From Desulfovibrio porci (GTDB taxonomy: Bacteria; Desulfobacterota; Desulfovibrionia; Desulfovibrionales; Desulfovibrionaceae): 64,000 bases of DNA. Each line of letters begins with the position of its first letter. The first letter of the stretch is position 1. This document shows positions 1-7,993 of the stretch, one piece after another. The notes beneath the pieces are model-generated. The model ran no database searches. It was not told the DNA's origin and saw only the letters and a program-made list of their open reading frames with translations. The stretch lies in assembly GCF_009696265.1 (NCBI RefSeq), contig NZ_VUMH01000011.1:1-64000 (forward strand). Direction: 5' to 3'. Position numbers and translations under genes: made by a program.

Positions 1-83
1 CCCGCCTGCGCGGCTTCCACGGCCACGCGCTCCCCGGCCAGACCGGCGCCCATGCAGAGAACATCACTTTGAAAAACACGCAT
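1..83 (-). CDS. frdA: Fumarate reductase flavoprotein subunit, N-terminal fragment
   Basis: Only the first 27 or so codons lie inside the window; the gene continues past base 1. The visible start reads M-R-V-F-Q-S-D-V-L-C-M-G-A-G-L-A-G-E-R, a beta strand followed by a GxGxxG-type FAD-binding turn, as expected for the N-terminus of FrdA/SdhA. It begins 9 bases downstream of the frdC stop codon, so it belongs to the same minus-strand operon as the cytochrome b subunit, fumarase and DASS permease. The catalytic residues lie outside the window, so the call rests on the FAD motif and gene order. Confidence 0.75.
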   Translation of the reverse strand, partial: MRVFQSDVLCMGAGLAGERVAVEAAQA

Positions 84-92
84 ACGCACCCC

Positions 93-722
93 CTATCCCA
101 GGAACCAGACGCGGGCCAGAGCCAGCGCGCCGAGCACGAGGTAACAGCCCATGACAATCCATATCCACTTGCGCCAGCGGTCGCGCGCGGCCTTGACGCA
201 CACCCCGTACTTCACGGCCAGGCGGTAGACGCCGATGCCCGTGTGCAGGATGACGCAGGGCAGAAAGACCACATAAAAGGCCAGCCAGCCGTCGTGCAGG
301 CGCTTGACGCTGCCCGCCACATTGATGGGCAGGTTGGTCATCACCGTATAGACGTGGAAGAACACGCCCACCAGAATGACCACGGCCGTAAAGACCTGCA
401 CCAGCCAGAGCCAGGTATCGGCCTCGCGCAGGCTGCGGCTGTGGCGCACGAAAATAGCCAGCTCATTGGCGCGGAAGGGCATTTTGCGGGCCGCGATCCA
501 GAAGTGGAAGACCACCAGCAGGATGATGACCGGGGCTACGACCTGGGTCAGGAAGGTGGCCTCCAGCAGCCAGGCGATGCCGTTGGTCAGCGCGGGACTG
601 AGCACCACGCTGCCCTCCAGAATCAGATGGACACAGACGAAAAGGGCCAGCAGCGCGCCGGACGCGGCTTGCCAGAAATCCAGGCGGGTCCGGGCGTCGG
701 CAGGGGATCTGCTTGGTGCCAT
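93..722 (-). CDS. frdC: Fumarate reductase (quinol:fumarate) dihaem cytochrome b membrane subunit
   Basis: A 209-residue membrane protein of the Wolinella/D. gigas FrdC type. It anchors the flavoprotein and iron-sulfur subunits and carries electrons between menaquinol and fumarate through two b haems. About five hydrophobic segments are visible. Candidate haem-ligand histidines lie in 'VCVHLIL', 'VFHFWIA', 'FFHVYTV' and 'VILHTGIG'. The ATG at 722 was chosen because AAGGAG lies 7 bases upstream; the longer reading frame to 800 has no ribosome site. It follows fumB and precedes frdA, so succinate/fumarate conversion is coupled to fumarase in one operon. Confidence 0.9.
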   Translation of the reverse strand: MAPSRSPADARTRLDFWQAASGALLALFVCVHLILEGSVVLSPALTNGIAWLLEATFLTQVVAPVIILLVVFHFWIAARKMPFRANELAIFVRHSRSLREADTWLWLVQVFTAVVILVGVFFHVYTVMTNLPINVAGSVKRLHDGWLAFYVVFLPCVILHTGIGVYRLAVKYGVCVKAARDRWRKWIWIVMGCYLVLGALALARVWFLG

Positions 723-796
723 ATCAACTCCTTTACAAAAGTATTCCGTATTCCAGACAAGGAAAGCGCCGGGGCACGGCCCGCGCGGATGCGCCG

Positions 797-1360
797 TCAC
801 AAACGCCGGTACGGGGCCTGGCCCGTTTCGTAATAATTGTCGCCCAGGCAGTCGATGACCACAATGGCCGGAAAATCCTCCACTTCCATGGCGGCCACGG
901 CCTCGGGACCGAGATCCTCATAGGCCAGCACCGTGTACTTTTTAATGCTGCGGGTGATAAGCGCGCCCGCGCCGCCCACAGCCGCCAGATAGGGCACGCC
1001 GTGCTTTTTCATGGCTTCCACCACTTCCGGCTTGCGATACCCCTTGCCGATCATGCCCCGGAGGCCCTGATCCAGCAAGCGGGGGGTGTAGGCGTCCATG
1101 CGGCCTGAGGTAGTGGGCCCGGCCGCACCGATGACCTGACCCGGTTTGGCGGGCGAGGGGCCCACGTAGTAGACCACCGCGCCGCGCAGATCCACGGGCA
1201 GGGGCTCGCCCCGGTCCAGGGTCTCCACCAGGCGCTTGTGGGCCGCGTCGCGCGCGGCCAGAATAGTGCCGGAAATCAGCACCCGGTCGCCGGCCCGCAG
1301 GGAGCGCGCCGTAATGTCGTCAAAGGGAGCGCGGATACGTTTGACCTGATCGTCGGACAT
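797..1360 (-). CDS. fumB: Class I fumarate hydratase, beta (C-terminal) subunit
   Basis: 187 residues matching the C-terminal half of iron-sulfur (class I) fumarases and tartrate dehydratase beta subunits. It interconverts fumarate and malate together with the alpha subunit encoded just upstream. The segments 'GPTTSGRMD', 'GLRGMIGKG' and the C-terminal acidic stretch are typical of the family. Start ATG at 1360, with a purine-rich GGAGGAC just upstream; the track frame up to 1405 overlaps the alpha-subunit stop region and is less likely. It lies between the alpha subunit and frdC in a minus-strand operon. Tartrate dehydratase (TtdB) is an alternative, but the fumarate reductase neighbours favour fumarase. 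Confidence 0.88.
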   Translation of the reverse strand: MSDDQVKRIRAPFDDITARSLRAGDRVLISGTILAARDAAHKRLVETLDRGEPLPVDLRGAVVYYVGPSPAKPGQVIGAAGPTTSGRMDAYTPRLLDQGLRGMIGKGYRKPEVVEAMKKHGVPYLAAVGGAGALITRSIKKYTVLAYEDLGPEAVAAMEVEDFPAIVVIDCLGDNYYETGQAPYRRL

Positions 1361-1373
1361 GTCCGTCCTCCTT

Positions 1374-2219
1374 TTACAGCACGACTTCCGCGTGGCGGGC
1401 CGCATGGCAGTTGATATTCACGGCCACCGGCAGGGAGGCGATGTGGGTGGGGGCCCACTCCACATGCACCTTGAGGGCTGTGGTCAGGCCGCCCAGCCCT
1501 TGCGGGCCGATGCCGGTCCTGTTGATCATTTCCAGCAGCTCCCGCTCAAAGGCGGCATAGCGCGGATCAGGATTGACGCTTTCCAGGTCGCGCGCGGCGG
1601 CTTTTTTGGCGCAGAGGGCCGCCACTTCCATGGTGCCGCCCAGGCCCACGCCGACCACCATGGGCGGGCAGGAATTGGGCCCGGCGGCCAGCACCGCGTC
1701 CAGAACCACCTTACGCACGCCTTCAATGCCGTCGGCGGGCACCAGCATTTTCAGCACGCTCTTGTTTTCCGAACCCGCGCCCTTGGGGGCCAGGCGTAGG
1801 CGCAGGCTGTCGCCGGGCACGATGCGGGTATGGATGACCGCAGGCGTGTTGTCCCTGGTGTTCTTGCGCTCGAACAGGGGTTCGGCCACGCAGGATTTGC
1901 GCAGATAGCCGTCCACATAGCCCCGGCGCACGCCTTCGTTGACGGCGTCCTCAAAGCCGCCGCCCACGATATGCACGTCCTGTCCCAGGTCGGCGAAAAC
2001 CACAGCCAGACCTGTGTCCTGGCAGATGGGCATTTCCTCGCGCGCGGCGATGTCCGCGTTTTCCAGCAACTGGTCCAGGATGTTGCGGCCCACCGCCGAA
2101 GGCTCCTGCGCGCGGGCCGCGCGCAGGCCTTCAAGCATGTCGCCGGGCAGGCGGCAGCAGGCTTGCACGGCCAGCGCGGCCACGGCCTCGCTGACGGCAG
2201 TGACGTGAATTTCCTTCAT
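1374..2219 (-). CDS. fumA: Class I fumarate hydratase, alpha (N-terminal) subunit
   Basis: 281 residues homologous to the N-terminal half of class I fumarases, which holds the oxygen-sensitive [4Fe-4S] cluster. Visible family features are 'ICQDTGLAV' with a cluster cysteine near residue 60, 'GYVDGYLRKSCV' with a second, and 'GGTMEVAALCAKKAA' near the third. Splitting into alpha and beta genes is the usual arrangement in anaerobes. It begins 19 bases downstream of the DASS permease stop and ends 13 bases before fumB. Function in the cytoplasm: hydration of fumarate to malate, here probably feeding or draining the adjacent fumarate reductase. Confidence 0.9.
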   Translation of the reverse strand: MKEIHVTAVSEAVAALAVQACCRLPGDMLEGLRAARAQEPSAVGRNILDQLLENADIAAREEMPICQDTGLAVVFADLGQDVHIVGGGFEDAVNEGVRRGYVDGYLRKSCVAEPLFERKNTRDNTPAVIHTRIVPGDSLRLRLAPKGAGSENKSVLKMLVPADGIEGVRKVVLDAVLAAGPNSCPPMVVGVGLGGTMEVAALCAKKAAARDLESVNPDPRYAAFERELLEMINRTGIGPQGLGGLTTALKVHVEWAPTHIASLPVAVNINCHAARHAEVVL

Positions 2220-2238
2220 GTTCGCTTCTCCCGGCAGC

Positions 2239-3591
2239 CTACGGATGGAAGGGCCAGATCATGGGAATGAGCAGCCAGCACATCAGCAGCGTGATCAACT
2301 GCAGGGGCCAGCCGGCCTTGACGTAATCCAGGAAGCTGTACTTGCCCGGCCCGAGCACGATGGTGTTGGGCGGGGTGGCGATGGGCGTCAGGAAGCAGGC
2401 CGAGGCCGACATGGCGATGCCCATGGTGATGGGCAGGGGCGAAATGCCGCTGGCCAGGGCGATGGGCAGGGCCAGCGGAGCCATGAGCGCCGCCGTGGCC
2501 GTATTGGACATGAAGTTGGTGATCAGGGCCGTAAGAGCGCAGCAGACCAGCATGAGCATCCAGGGGTCGGAAACCATGCTCACTACGGCGTTGGCCACAA
2601 TGGCCGCCGCGCCGGACTTGGCCATGGCCGCGGACATGGAAAGCATGCCTGCGAAAAGAAAGATTGTGGTCCAGTCCACGCTGCGGAAGGCCTCGCGCAT
2701 GGTCATACAGCCGGTGATGACCATCAGGCAGGCGCCCAGGATGGCGGCGGTGGTCAGGGGCATGAGCTCACTGGCCATCATGAAGACCACAAAGGCGAAA
2801 ATAAGGATGGAGTGGTACATCTTGTTTTCGCGGCGGGTCTGACCCTCGGTGACGATATCGTCGTCCATCTGGCGGCCTTCGGGCAGAAAGCGGTGGCCGA
2901 TCAGGCCGTAGTACACCAGGCCCGCCACCAGCAGCGGCACGCCGATCAGGCCGAACTCGAAGAAGCTGAACGGCGCCTGGCCGGTCTGGGCCAGCATGGA
3001 GTTGATGATGCCGTTGGGCGGCGTACCCACCAGGGTCACGGTGCCGCCCAGGGAGGAGGCGAAAGCCACGGGCATGAGCACCTTGCCCGGCGCAAGCTTG
3101 GCCTTGATGCACATGCCGAGGATCATGGGCACGGCCACCACAGTGGTGCCGGTGTTGGAAAGCACGGTGGAGAGCAGGCCCACGACGGCCATGGTGTAGA
3201 CCAGCAGCAGAACCGTATTGCCCTTGGAAAGCCGCACGGCCAGCGCGCCGACCTTGTCCGCGAAACCGGTGATGAACGTGGCTTCGCCCACGATGAACAT
3301 GGCCATGAACAGAATGACCGTGGGATCGCCGAAGTAACTGAACGCCACCTTGGAGGTGATGACCTTGGTCAGGGAAAGAGCCACCGGCACCAGCAGGGCG
3401 GTGATGGGCAGAGGAACGATTTCGGTGAAGAACATGATGGCCGCCACCACCAGGATGCCCAAGGTGATATAGGCCTTGGTGGGATCTTCAGGCAGTTTTA
3501 TGCCCATACCCGTGCCGGCGAGAGCGTCCTGCCCCACCAGCACAGCCGACAGAACCAGCAGCAAGACTGCAGGGAACAAAAACCGTTTCAT
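2239..3591 (-). CDS. DASS/SLC13-family anion permease, probably C4-dicarboxylate
   Basis: 450-residue integral membrane protein with about a dozen hydrophobic segments and two internally related halves. Typical DASS motifs are visible: 'SNTGTT' and 'GTPPNGI' in the first half, 'SNTATAA' and 'TPIATPPNT' in the second. The N-terminus (M-K-R-F-L-F...AGTG) looks like a cleavable signal peptide ahead of the first helix. It is the first gene of the operon with fumarase and fumarate reductase, which suggests uptake or exchange of fumarate, malate or succinate. A paralogue of similar design lies at 54512-55855. Substrate cannot be read from sequence; sulfonates or sulfate remain possible. Confidence 0.85.
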   Translation of the reverse strand: MKRFLFPAVLLLVLSAVLVGQDALAGTGMGIKLPEDPTKAYITLGILVVAAIMFFTEIVPLPITALLVPVALSLTKVITSKVAFSYFGDPTVILFMAMFIVGEATFITGFADKVGALAVRLSKGNTVLLLVYTMAVVGLLSTVLSNTGTTVVAVPMILGMCIKAKLAPGKVLMPVAFASSLGGTVTLVGTPPNGIINSMLAQTGQAPFSFFEFGLIGVPLLVAGLVYYGLIGHRFLPEGRQMDDDIVTEGQTRRENKMYHSILIFAFVVFMMASELMPLTTAAILGACLMVITGCMTMREAFRSVDWTTIFLFAGMLSMSAAMAKSGAAAIVANAVVSMVSDPWMLMLVCCALTALITNFMSNTATAALMAPLALPIALASGISPLPITMGIAMSASACFLTPIATPPNTIVLGPGKYSFLDYVKAGWPLQLITLLMCWLLIPMIWPFHP

Positions 3592-4004
3592 CCGTCAACC
3601 TCCAAAGTTTCAGAGTTGAAGGCGTCCCCGCGCGCGTGCCGTAAACGGGGTTCCACACGGCTTCCGGCACACTGCGGGCCGGAAAGACTATAGAAAGATG
3701 GAAAAGCATTACATATGGCAACAATACTGACAACCGCCATTTGTTGAATGACTGCTCAATTTTCACATTTTTTTCAAACATCTCGCACGGGAAGGTGAAA
3801 AAATTTTATAAATCCATAGGTTGCGTAAAAAATCACAATTCGTCTCCACGCTTAATACAGTTGATACCAATTTATCAGAGACTTTGGTATCAAAAGTAAA
3901 GTCATCCTTGTCTACGGAAGCATACACGGGCCTTGTGAAAACATTCCGCCACAGTCATCTTGGAAAAAAACGCGCTGAAAAATTGGCGGCTTCCGGACGC
4001 AAAA
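3592..4004. other. Intergenic region upstream of the fumarate operon
   Basis: About 410 bases without a convincing gene between the DASS permease start and the phnX terminator. It is locally AT-rich (3700-3960). On the minus strand a TTGTCA...TAATGC pair near 3716-3743 could be a weak sigma70-like promoter for the operon, but spacing is 16 and I would not rely on it. A TTG-initiated frame on the plus strand (3821-4066) has no ribosome site and runs into the terminator hairpin, so it was not called. Confidence 0.4.
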
Positions 4005-4032
4005 AGCCCGGCCGGAAAATTCCGGCCGGGCT
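4005..4032 (-). terminator. Rho-independent terminator after phnX
   Basis: Perfect inverted repeat GCCCGGCCGGAA / TTCCGGCCGGGC with a short AT loop, followed in the minus direction by TTTTT. It begins 35 bases beyond the phnX stop codon and should end the xsc-phnX transcript. Confidence 0.8.
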
Positions 4033-4067
4033 CAGCGCAATCTTCAGAAGACGATTAAAAATGTAAA

Positions 4068-4901
4068 TTACGGGCGTTCGCCGCGCGCCAGACGCGCGTT
4101 GATCACATCAACCAGAGCGGGCAGATCCACGATGCTGGAAATCACGTAGTGCGCGCCCGCCTCGCGGAAGGCGCGGCCCAGTTCTTCCTCGCGACGGCAC
4201 AGCTCGTCGGCGGGCAGAGCCGCCGCTTCCTCGGCGGTCAGGCCCAGGGCGTTGCTGGTGCGGGTCACGCCCACGCTCCAGTGCCCGGCGTTGATGCCTT
4301 CCTCCACGTCGGCCAAGGTGTCGCCGGCCTTGACCACCGCTTCCGGCGGATGCACACCCAGGCGCATGCAGTTGAGGTAGCACATCCACGGCCAGGGGCG
4401 GCCCTGGAGAACCTCGTCAGCCGTAACCACGGCGTCGGGCTTGTAGCCCGCCGCCTCGGCACGCGGCATAAGCCGCACCATCATGTCCCGGCTGTAGCCG
4501 GTGCAGGAGCCGATCTTGACGCCCTTGGCCCTCAGGGCCGCGATGGCTTCCACGCAGCCCGGCACGGGCGTGGCGTAGTCGGCCAGGGTTTCAGGCATCA
4601 GTTCCTGCACGGCGGCAAAAATCGTGTCCGTGGCGGCCTCGTCGGGTTCGCCGCCGTGCCCTTCCCGCCAGAGCCCGGCCAGACGCGGCATGGCCAGCAT
4701 GGTCTGCACGTGTTCGCGCTTTTCCCGGCCCATGGGCGCGCGCACCTCGGCCACCTCGGGCGTGATGCCGTGGCGCTCAAAGGCGCGCGAAAAAACAGCC
4801 ACCGGTCCCCGACAACCGTGGTCCACCGCCGTACCGGCCCAATCCAGAATAACGGCCTGCACCGGCCCTGTATATGCCGTGCGGCGCAAAAAAGGCTTCA
4901 T
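4068..4901 (-). CDS. phnX: Phosphonoacetaldehyde hydrolase (phosphonatase)
   Basis: 277 residues, HAD superfamily. It cleaves phosphonoacetaldehyde to acetaldehyde and phosphate, the second step of 2-aminoethylphosphonate breakdown. Residues expected for catalysis are present: the nucleophile motif 'LDWAGTAVD' near residue 15-23, the Schiff-base lysine in 'MGREKREHV', 'SCTGYSRDMM', and 'GRPWPWMCY' followed by 'KAGDTLADVEEG'. ATG at 4901 has GGGAG upstream; the longer frame to 5000 crosses a terminator-like hairpin. It follows xsc by 106 bases. No phnW aminotransferase is in the window, so the phosphonoacetaldehyde source is not shown. Coupling with a sulfoacetaldehyde enzyme is unusual. Confidence 0.92.
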   Translation of the reverse strand: MKPFLRRTAYTGPVQAVILDWAGTAVDHGCRGPVAVFSRAFERHGITPEVAEVRAPMGREKREHVQTMLAMPRLAGLWREGHGGEPDEAATDTIFAAVQELMPETLADYATPVPGCVEAIAALRAKGVKIGSCTGYSRDMMVRLMPRAEAAGYKPDAVVTADEVLQGRPWPWMCYLNCMRLGVHPPEAVVKAGDTLADVEEGINAGHWSVGVTRTSNALGLTAEEAAALPADELCRREEELGRAFREAGAHYVISSIVDLPALVDVINARLARGERP

Positions 4902-4923
4902 AGACTGCTCCCTTTCGAGTGCG

Positions 4924-4951
4924 AAAAAAAGCGCGGGGAAATCCCCCGCGC
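4924..4951 (-). terminator. Terminator/attenuator between xsc and phnX
   Basis: Minus-strand hairpin GCGCGGGG...CCCCGCGC followed by seven T residues, ending only about 23 bases before the phnX ATG. A second hairpin (CCCGCCGG / CCGGCGGG) lies at 4966-4988 just after the xsc stop. Together they should lower read-through from xsc into phnX. Confidence 0.7.
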
Positions 4952-5007
4952 CACGGTGACCCTCCCCGCCGGAAAAACCGGCGGGGAGGCATTCAGTCAA
5001 CAGTCAC

Positions 5008-6747
5008 TTATTTGGGGAAGTACTTCTTGTCCAGCTTTTCGTACTTGGGCAGGAAGCGGGTAGGCAGCGCCAGAGCGTCGCGACGGAAGGGCGGCGCAAG
5101 GCGGGTGCCGTCGGTCATGATTTCGATGACGGCCGGACGGCGGTTCTTATGGGCGGTTTCCAGGGCGTTGGCCAGGTCGGCCTGGGTATTGACGGTGTAG
5201 CCGTCGGCGCCCATGGATTCGGCGATCTTGGCGTAGGACTTGGACCAGATGTCCGCGCCCACGAAACGGTTGTTGTAGAAGTCCACCTGGTTCTTCTTTT
5301 CCGCGCACCAGGCACCGTTGTTGTACACGGTGGCGATGACCGGCAGGTTGAACTGGCAGGCGGTGGGCACTTCAAACAGGCTCATGCCCCAGGCGCCGTC
5401 GCCGGCGATGGAGACGACCGGCTTGTCCGGGCAGGCGAGCTGCGCGCCCAGAGCGGCCTGATAGGCAAAACCGGTGTTGCCGAAGGTCAACGTGGCGATG
5501 TCGCGTTTCGGATTGCGGAAACGCAGGTAGCTGTTGGCCGTGGAGGAGGTGTTGCCGATGTCGGTGGTGGCGATGGCGTCGTTGTCGTACACGAACTTGC
5601 CGACCACTTCCAGGGCCTTGCGGGGATGCATGCGGCCTTCCATCACCGGCTCGTTGGCGATCTCGTCGATTTCCTTCTGCCAGATGGCCAGTTCTTCCTT
5701 GACCTTGTTGGCGACGGCGGTGATGTCCTTCTTGGGCATGGCGTCACGCAGCTGCTTGTACAGCTCTTCGGAAGCGTCCTTGGCATCGGCGCACAGGCCC
5801 ACGGTGATGGGGTGGGTCTTGGCGATGTGCATGGGGTTGATGTCGATCTGGACGATCTTGGCCGTCTTGGGGAAGTAGTTGATGCCGTCCTGGGGCAGGG
5901 TGCCGAAGTAGGACAGGCGGCTGCCGATGGCCAGGATGACGTCGGCCTTTTCCATGAGGCGCATGGCCGCATGGGAACCCATGTAGCCGATGGGGCCGCA
6001 CCACAGCGGATGGTCGGCCGGGAAGGCGTCGTTATGCAGGTAGCTGCAGGCCACCGGCGCGCCGATGTGCTCGGCCAGGGCTTTCACGGTCTCCACGCAG
6101 TCGGCGTCGACCACGCCGCGACCGGCCACGATCACGGGATTCTTGGCGGCCTTGAGCACTTCAACGGCGTGCTTGAACATTTCCGGGTTGCCGATGCCGC
6201 CGGGGGCGACACGGTACTGGGAGGGTTTCAGAATTTCTTCATTCAGTTCGCCGTAGAAGTAGTCGCGGGGCACGTCCACCAGCACGGGGCCGCGCATGGC
6301 GTAGGCGGCGCGGAAGGCGGTGCGCAGGATGTCACCGGCGCGGTTGGGATGAGGCACGCGCAGGGAGGCTTTGGTGATGGGTTTGAACAGGTTCCACGTG
6401 TCGCATTCCTGGAAGCCGTCCCAGCCCACGGAGGCGGAACCGGCGCTGGGCGAAATGATGATCATGGGGGTGTGGGCCATGTTGGCGGTGGCCACGGCGG
6501 TCACATAGTTGGTGATGCCGGGGCCGTTCTGGCCGATGACCACGCCGGCTTTGCCGGTCATGCGGCAGAAGGCGTCTTCCATGTGACCGGCGGTCTGCTC
6601 ATGACGCACGGAGATGAAGTCGATGCCCGCGGCCGGGAAAAGGTCCAGCAGGTCCATGTAGGCGGAACCGAGAATACCGCTGACGTGTTTAACGCCTTCT
6701 TCCACCAGGACTTCGGCCATGGCCTCACTGGGAGTCATTTTAGGCAT
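5008..6747 (-). CDS. xsc: Thiamine-diphosphate enzyme, sulfoacetaldehyde acetyltransferase-like
   Basis: 579 residues with the three-domain layout of the acetolactate synthase family. Xsc converts sulfoacetaldehyde plus phosphate to acetyl phosphate and sulfite, the key desulfonation step of taurine and isethionate use. Features seen: the ThDP-activating glutamate in '[11 protein letters not shown]' near residue 50; '[10 protein letters not shown]'; 'HNDAFP' and 'GPIGYMGS', typical of Xsc; the ThDP/Mg motif '[11 protein letters not shown]...YNNGAW'; and the C-terminal 'EKKNQ...NNRFVGAD' and 'PPFRRDA', matching remembered Xsc sequences. ATG at 6747 has AAGGAG 6 bases upstream. A sigma54 promoter lies 140 bases upstream. 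Other ThDP enzymes of sulfo- or phosphono-aldehydes are possible. Confidence 0.85.
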   Translation of the reverse strand: MPKMTPSEAMAEVLVEEGVKHVSGILGSAYMDLLDLFPAAGIDFISVRHEQTAGHMEDAFCRMTGKAGVVIGQNGPGITNYVTAVATANMAHTPMIIISPSAGSASVGWDGFQECDTWNLFKPITKASLRVPHPNRAGDILRTAFRAAYAMRGPVLVDVPRDYFYGELNEEILKPSQYRVAPGGIGNPEMFKHAVEVLKAAKNPVIVAGRGVVDADCVETVKALAEHIGAPVACSYLHNDAFPADHPLWCGPIGYMGSHAAMRLMEKADVILAIGSRLSYFGTLPQDGINYFPKTAKIVQIDINPMHIAKTHPITVGLCADAKDASEELYKQLRDAMPKKDITAVANKVKEELAIWQKEIDEIANEPVMEGRMHPRKALEVVGKFVYDNDAIATTDIGNTSSTANSYLRFRNPKRDIATLTFGNTGFAYQAALGAQLACPDKPVVSIAGDGAWGMSLFEVPTACQFNLPVIATVYNNGAWCAEKKNQVDFYNNRFVGADIWSKSYAKIAESMGADGYTVNTQADLANALETAHKNRRPAVIEIMTDGTRLAPPFRRDALALPTRFLPKYEKLDKKYFPK

Positions 6748-6895
6748 AGTTGCTCCTTTGCTTTCGCGCTGTTTGAATGCTTGCAATCCGCAACCGTCTG
6801 TCCCTCTTGTCCGCCTCCGTGGCACGTCGGAGAAAGCGGGAGAGGAGAAAGAACGGTCAGCGGGACCTGAGAACACCCGAAATTTGTGACATAAG

Positions 6896-6914
6896 TAGCA
6901 AATTGCGTGCCGGA
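6896..6914 (-). promoter_or_regulatory. Sigma54 (-24/-12) promoter of xsc
   Basis: On the minus strand: CCGGCACGCAATTTGCTA. The invariant GG (6911-6910) and GC (6899-6898) are separated by exactly 10 bases and the CACG and TTGCT flanks match the consensus. Predicted start of transcription near 6886, leaving a leader of about 139 bases before xsc. Confidence 0.8.
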
Positions 6915-6990
6915 CGGATTCCGTCTGTATCCGCCTTGATTTCATCATTCTTTCTGCGGGGCCGCACGGCGGGGCTGCGTTTTGGTCAAA

Positions 6991-7057
6991 AAACTGTCCG
7001 AAAATTCAAACAGTGTCCGTCAAAAGTGTTCAGAAAGTCGGACAGTCCGGACAGTTT
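6991..7057. promoter_or_regulatory. Enhancer-like repeat cluster upstream of the xsc sigma54 promoter
   Basis: Four copies of TGTCCG or its complement at 6995, 7014, 7039 and 7048. The outer pair extends to a perfect 10-base inverted repeat, AAACTGTCCG (6991-7000) and CGGACAGTTT (7048-7057). Placed 80-150 bases upstream of the -24/-12 element, this is where an enhancer-binding protein would bind. No regulator gene is adjacent, so the cognate protein is unknown. Confidence 0.6.
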
Positions 7058-7063
7058 CCGGCA

Positions 7064-7107
7064 TCGCAAAAATAAAGCGCGCCGCCGGAGTCGCGACGGC
7101 GGCGCGC
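7064..7107 (-). terminator. Terminator after modC
   Basis: Inverted repeat GCGCGCCGCCG (7077-7087) and CGGCGGCGCGC (7097-7107), followed on the minus strand by TTTATTTTT. It lies 38 bases past the modC stop and separates modBC from the xsc control region. Confidence 0.75.
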
Positions 7108-7144
7108 TTCCTTCGGCCCGGACCCCGATGGCCCGGACCAAATT

Positions 7145-7993
7145 TCAATGTGACCGTGCCGCGTCCCCGATCCGCGCGGAAACCGGGCGCGGCGTGAGCG
7201 CGCCGGAAAAGACCGCCGCGGGCACGGACCGGCAGCGCGGGAGCAACCCGCCCTCTTCTTCCTGCAAATGCCGCAAACATTGCCCGGCCGTGGCGAAATC
7301 ACGCCGCAAGCGCTGGTAATCCGGCACCTGACGGGCGCGGCCGTGGTTGTAGAGAATCAGACCGCCGGCAAAGGCGTCCACATCGTCGGGGTCATGGGTG
7401 ATGATCACGGCGGGGATGGTCAGATCGGCCAGCAGTTCCAGCAGTTCCTCCCGCAGGCGCTCGCGCAGCAACGGGTCCAGGGCGGAAAAAGGCTCGTCCA
7501 GCAGCAGCAGTTGCGGATCGGCGTTGAGGGCGCGGGCCAGAGCCGCGCGCTGACGCTGGCCGCCCGAGAGCTGGACGGGCAGATGCCGGGCCAGATGCCC
7601 GATGCCGAAGCGCTCCAGCATGGCCTGGGCCTTGGCCCGCTCCGCCGCACAAATCCGCCAGGGCCAGCAGCCGGTGCGGGCATAGGCCACATTCTGAAGC
7701 ACGCTCAGATGCGGGAAGAGCGCGTAATCCTGAAACATGAAGCCGATGCGGCGGCGGCGGGCGGGCACGCAGACCCTGGCCGCGCCGTCGTACAAGACGC
7801 GTTCGTCCAGACGGATGTATCCGGAATCCGGACGGGTAAGCCCGACCAGGCATTGCAGCGTCAGGCTTTTGCCCGAACCGGAAGGACCGAAAAGCACCAC
7901 ATGCTTCTGGCTGCCGCCGATCTCATAGGCCACATCCAGGCTGAAGGGCGTGTCCGTATTCCGAAAGGTTTTCCGCAGGCGCAGGGAAATCAT
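7145..7993 (-). CDS. modC: Molybdate/tungstate ABC transporter ATP-binding protein
   Basis: 282 residues. It hydrolyses ATP to drive molybdate or tungstate import through ModB. Walker A 'GPSGSGKS', Q-loop 'FMFQDYALFPH', signature 'LSGGQRQRAALARAL', Walker B 'LLLLDEPFSALD' and switch histidine 'ITHDPDD' are all intact. The C-terminal part after about residue 225 is short and does not look like the usual TOBE (molybdate-binding) domain of E. coli ModC. The ATG at 7993 overlaps the modB stop by four bases (ATGA). A longer frame to 8440 is read out of frame through modB and is not real. Confidence 0.92.
   Translation of the reverse strand: MISLRLRKTFRNTDTPFSLDVAYEIGGSQKHVVLFGPSGSGKSLTLQCLVGLTRPDSGYIRLDERVLYDGAARVCVPARRRRIGFMFQDYALFPHLSVLQNVAYARTGCWPWRICAAERAKAQAMLERFGIGHLARHLPVQLSGGQRQRAALARALNADPQLLLLDEPFSALDPLLRERLREELLELLADLTIPAVIITHDPDDVDAFAGGLILYNHGRARQVPDYQRLRRDFATAGQCLRHLQEEEGGLLPRCRSVPAAVFSGALTPRPVSARIGDAARSH

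Noticed and set aside
3821..4066. 81-codon plus-strand frame with basic composition
   Set aside because: Starts with TTG, has no ribosome site, and its 3' part is the phnX terminator hairpin.
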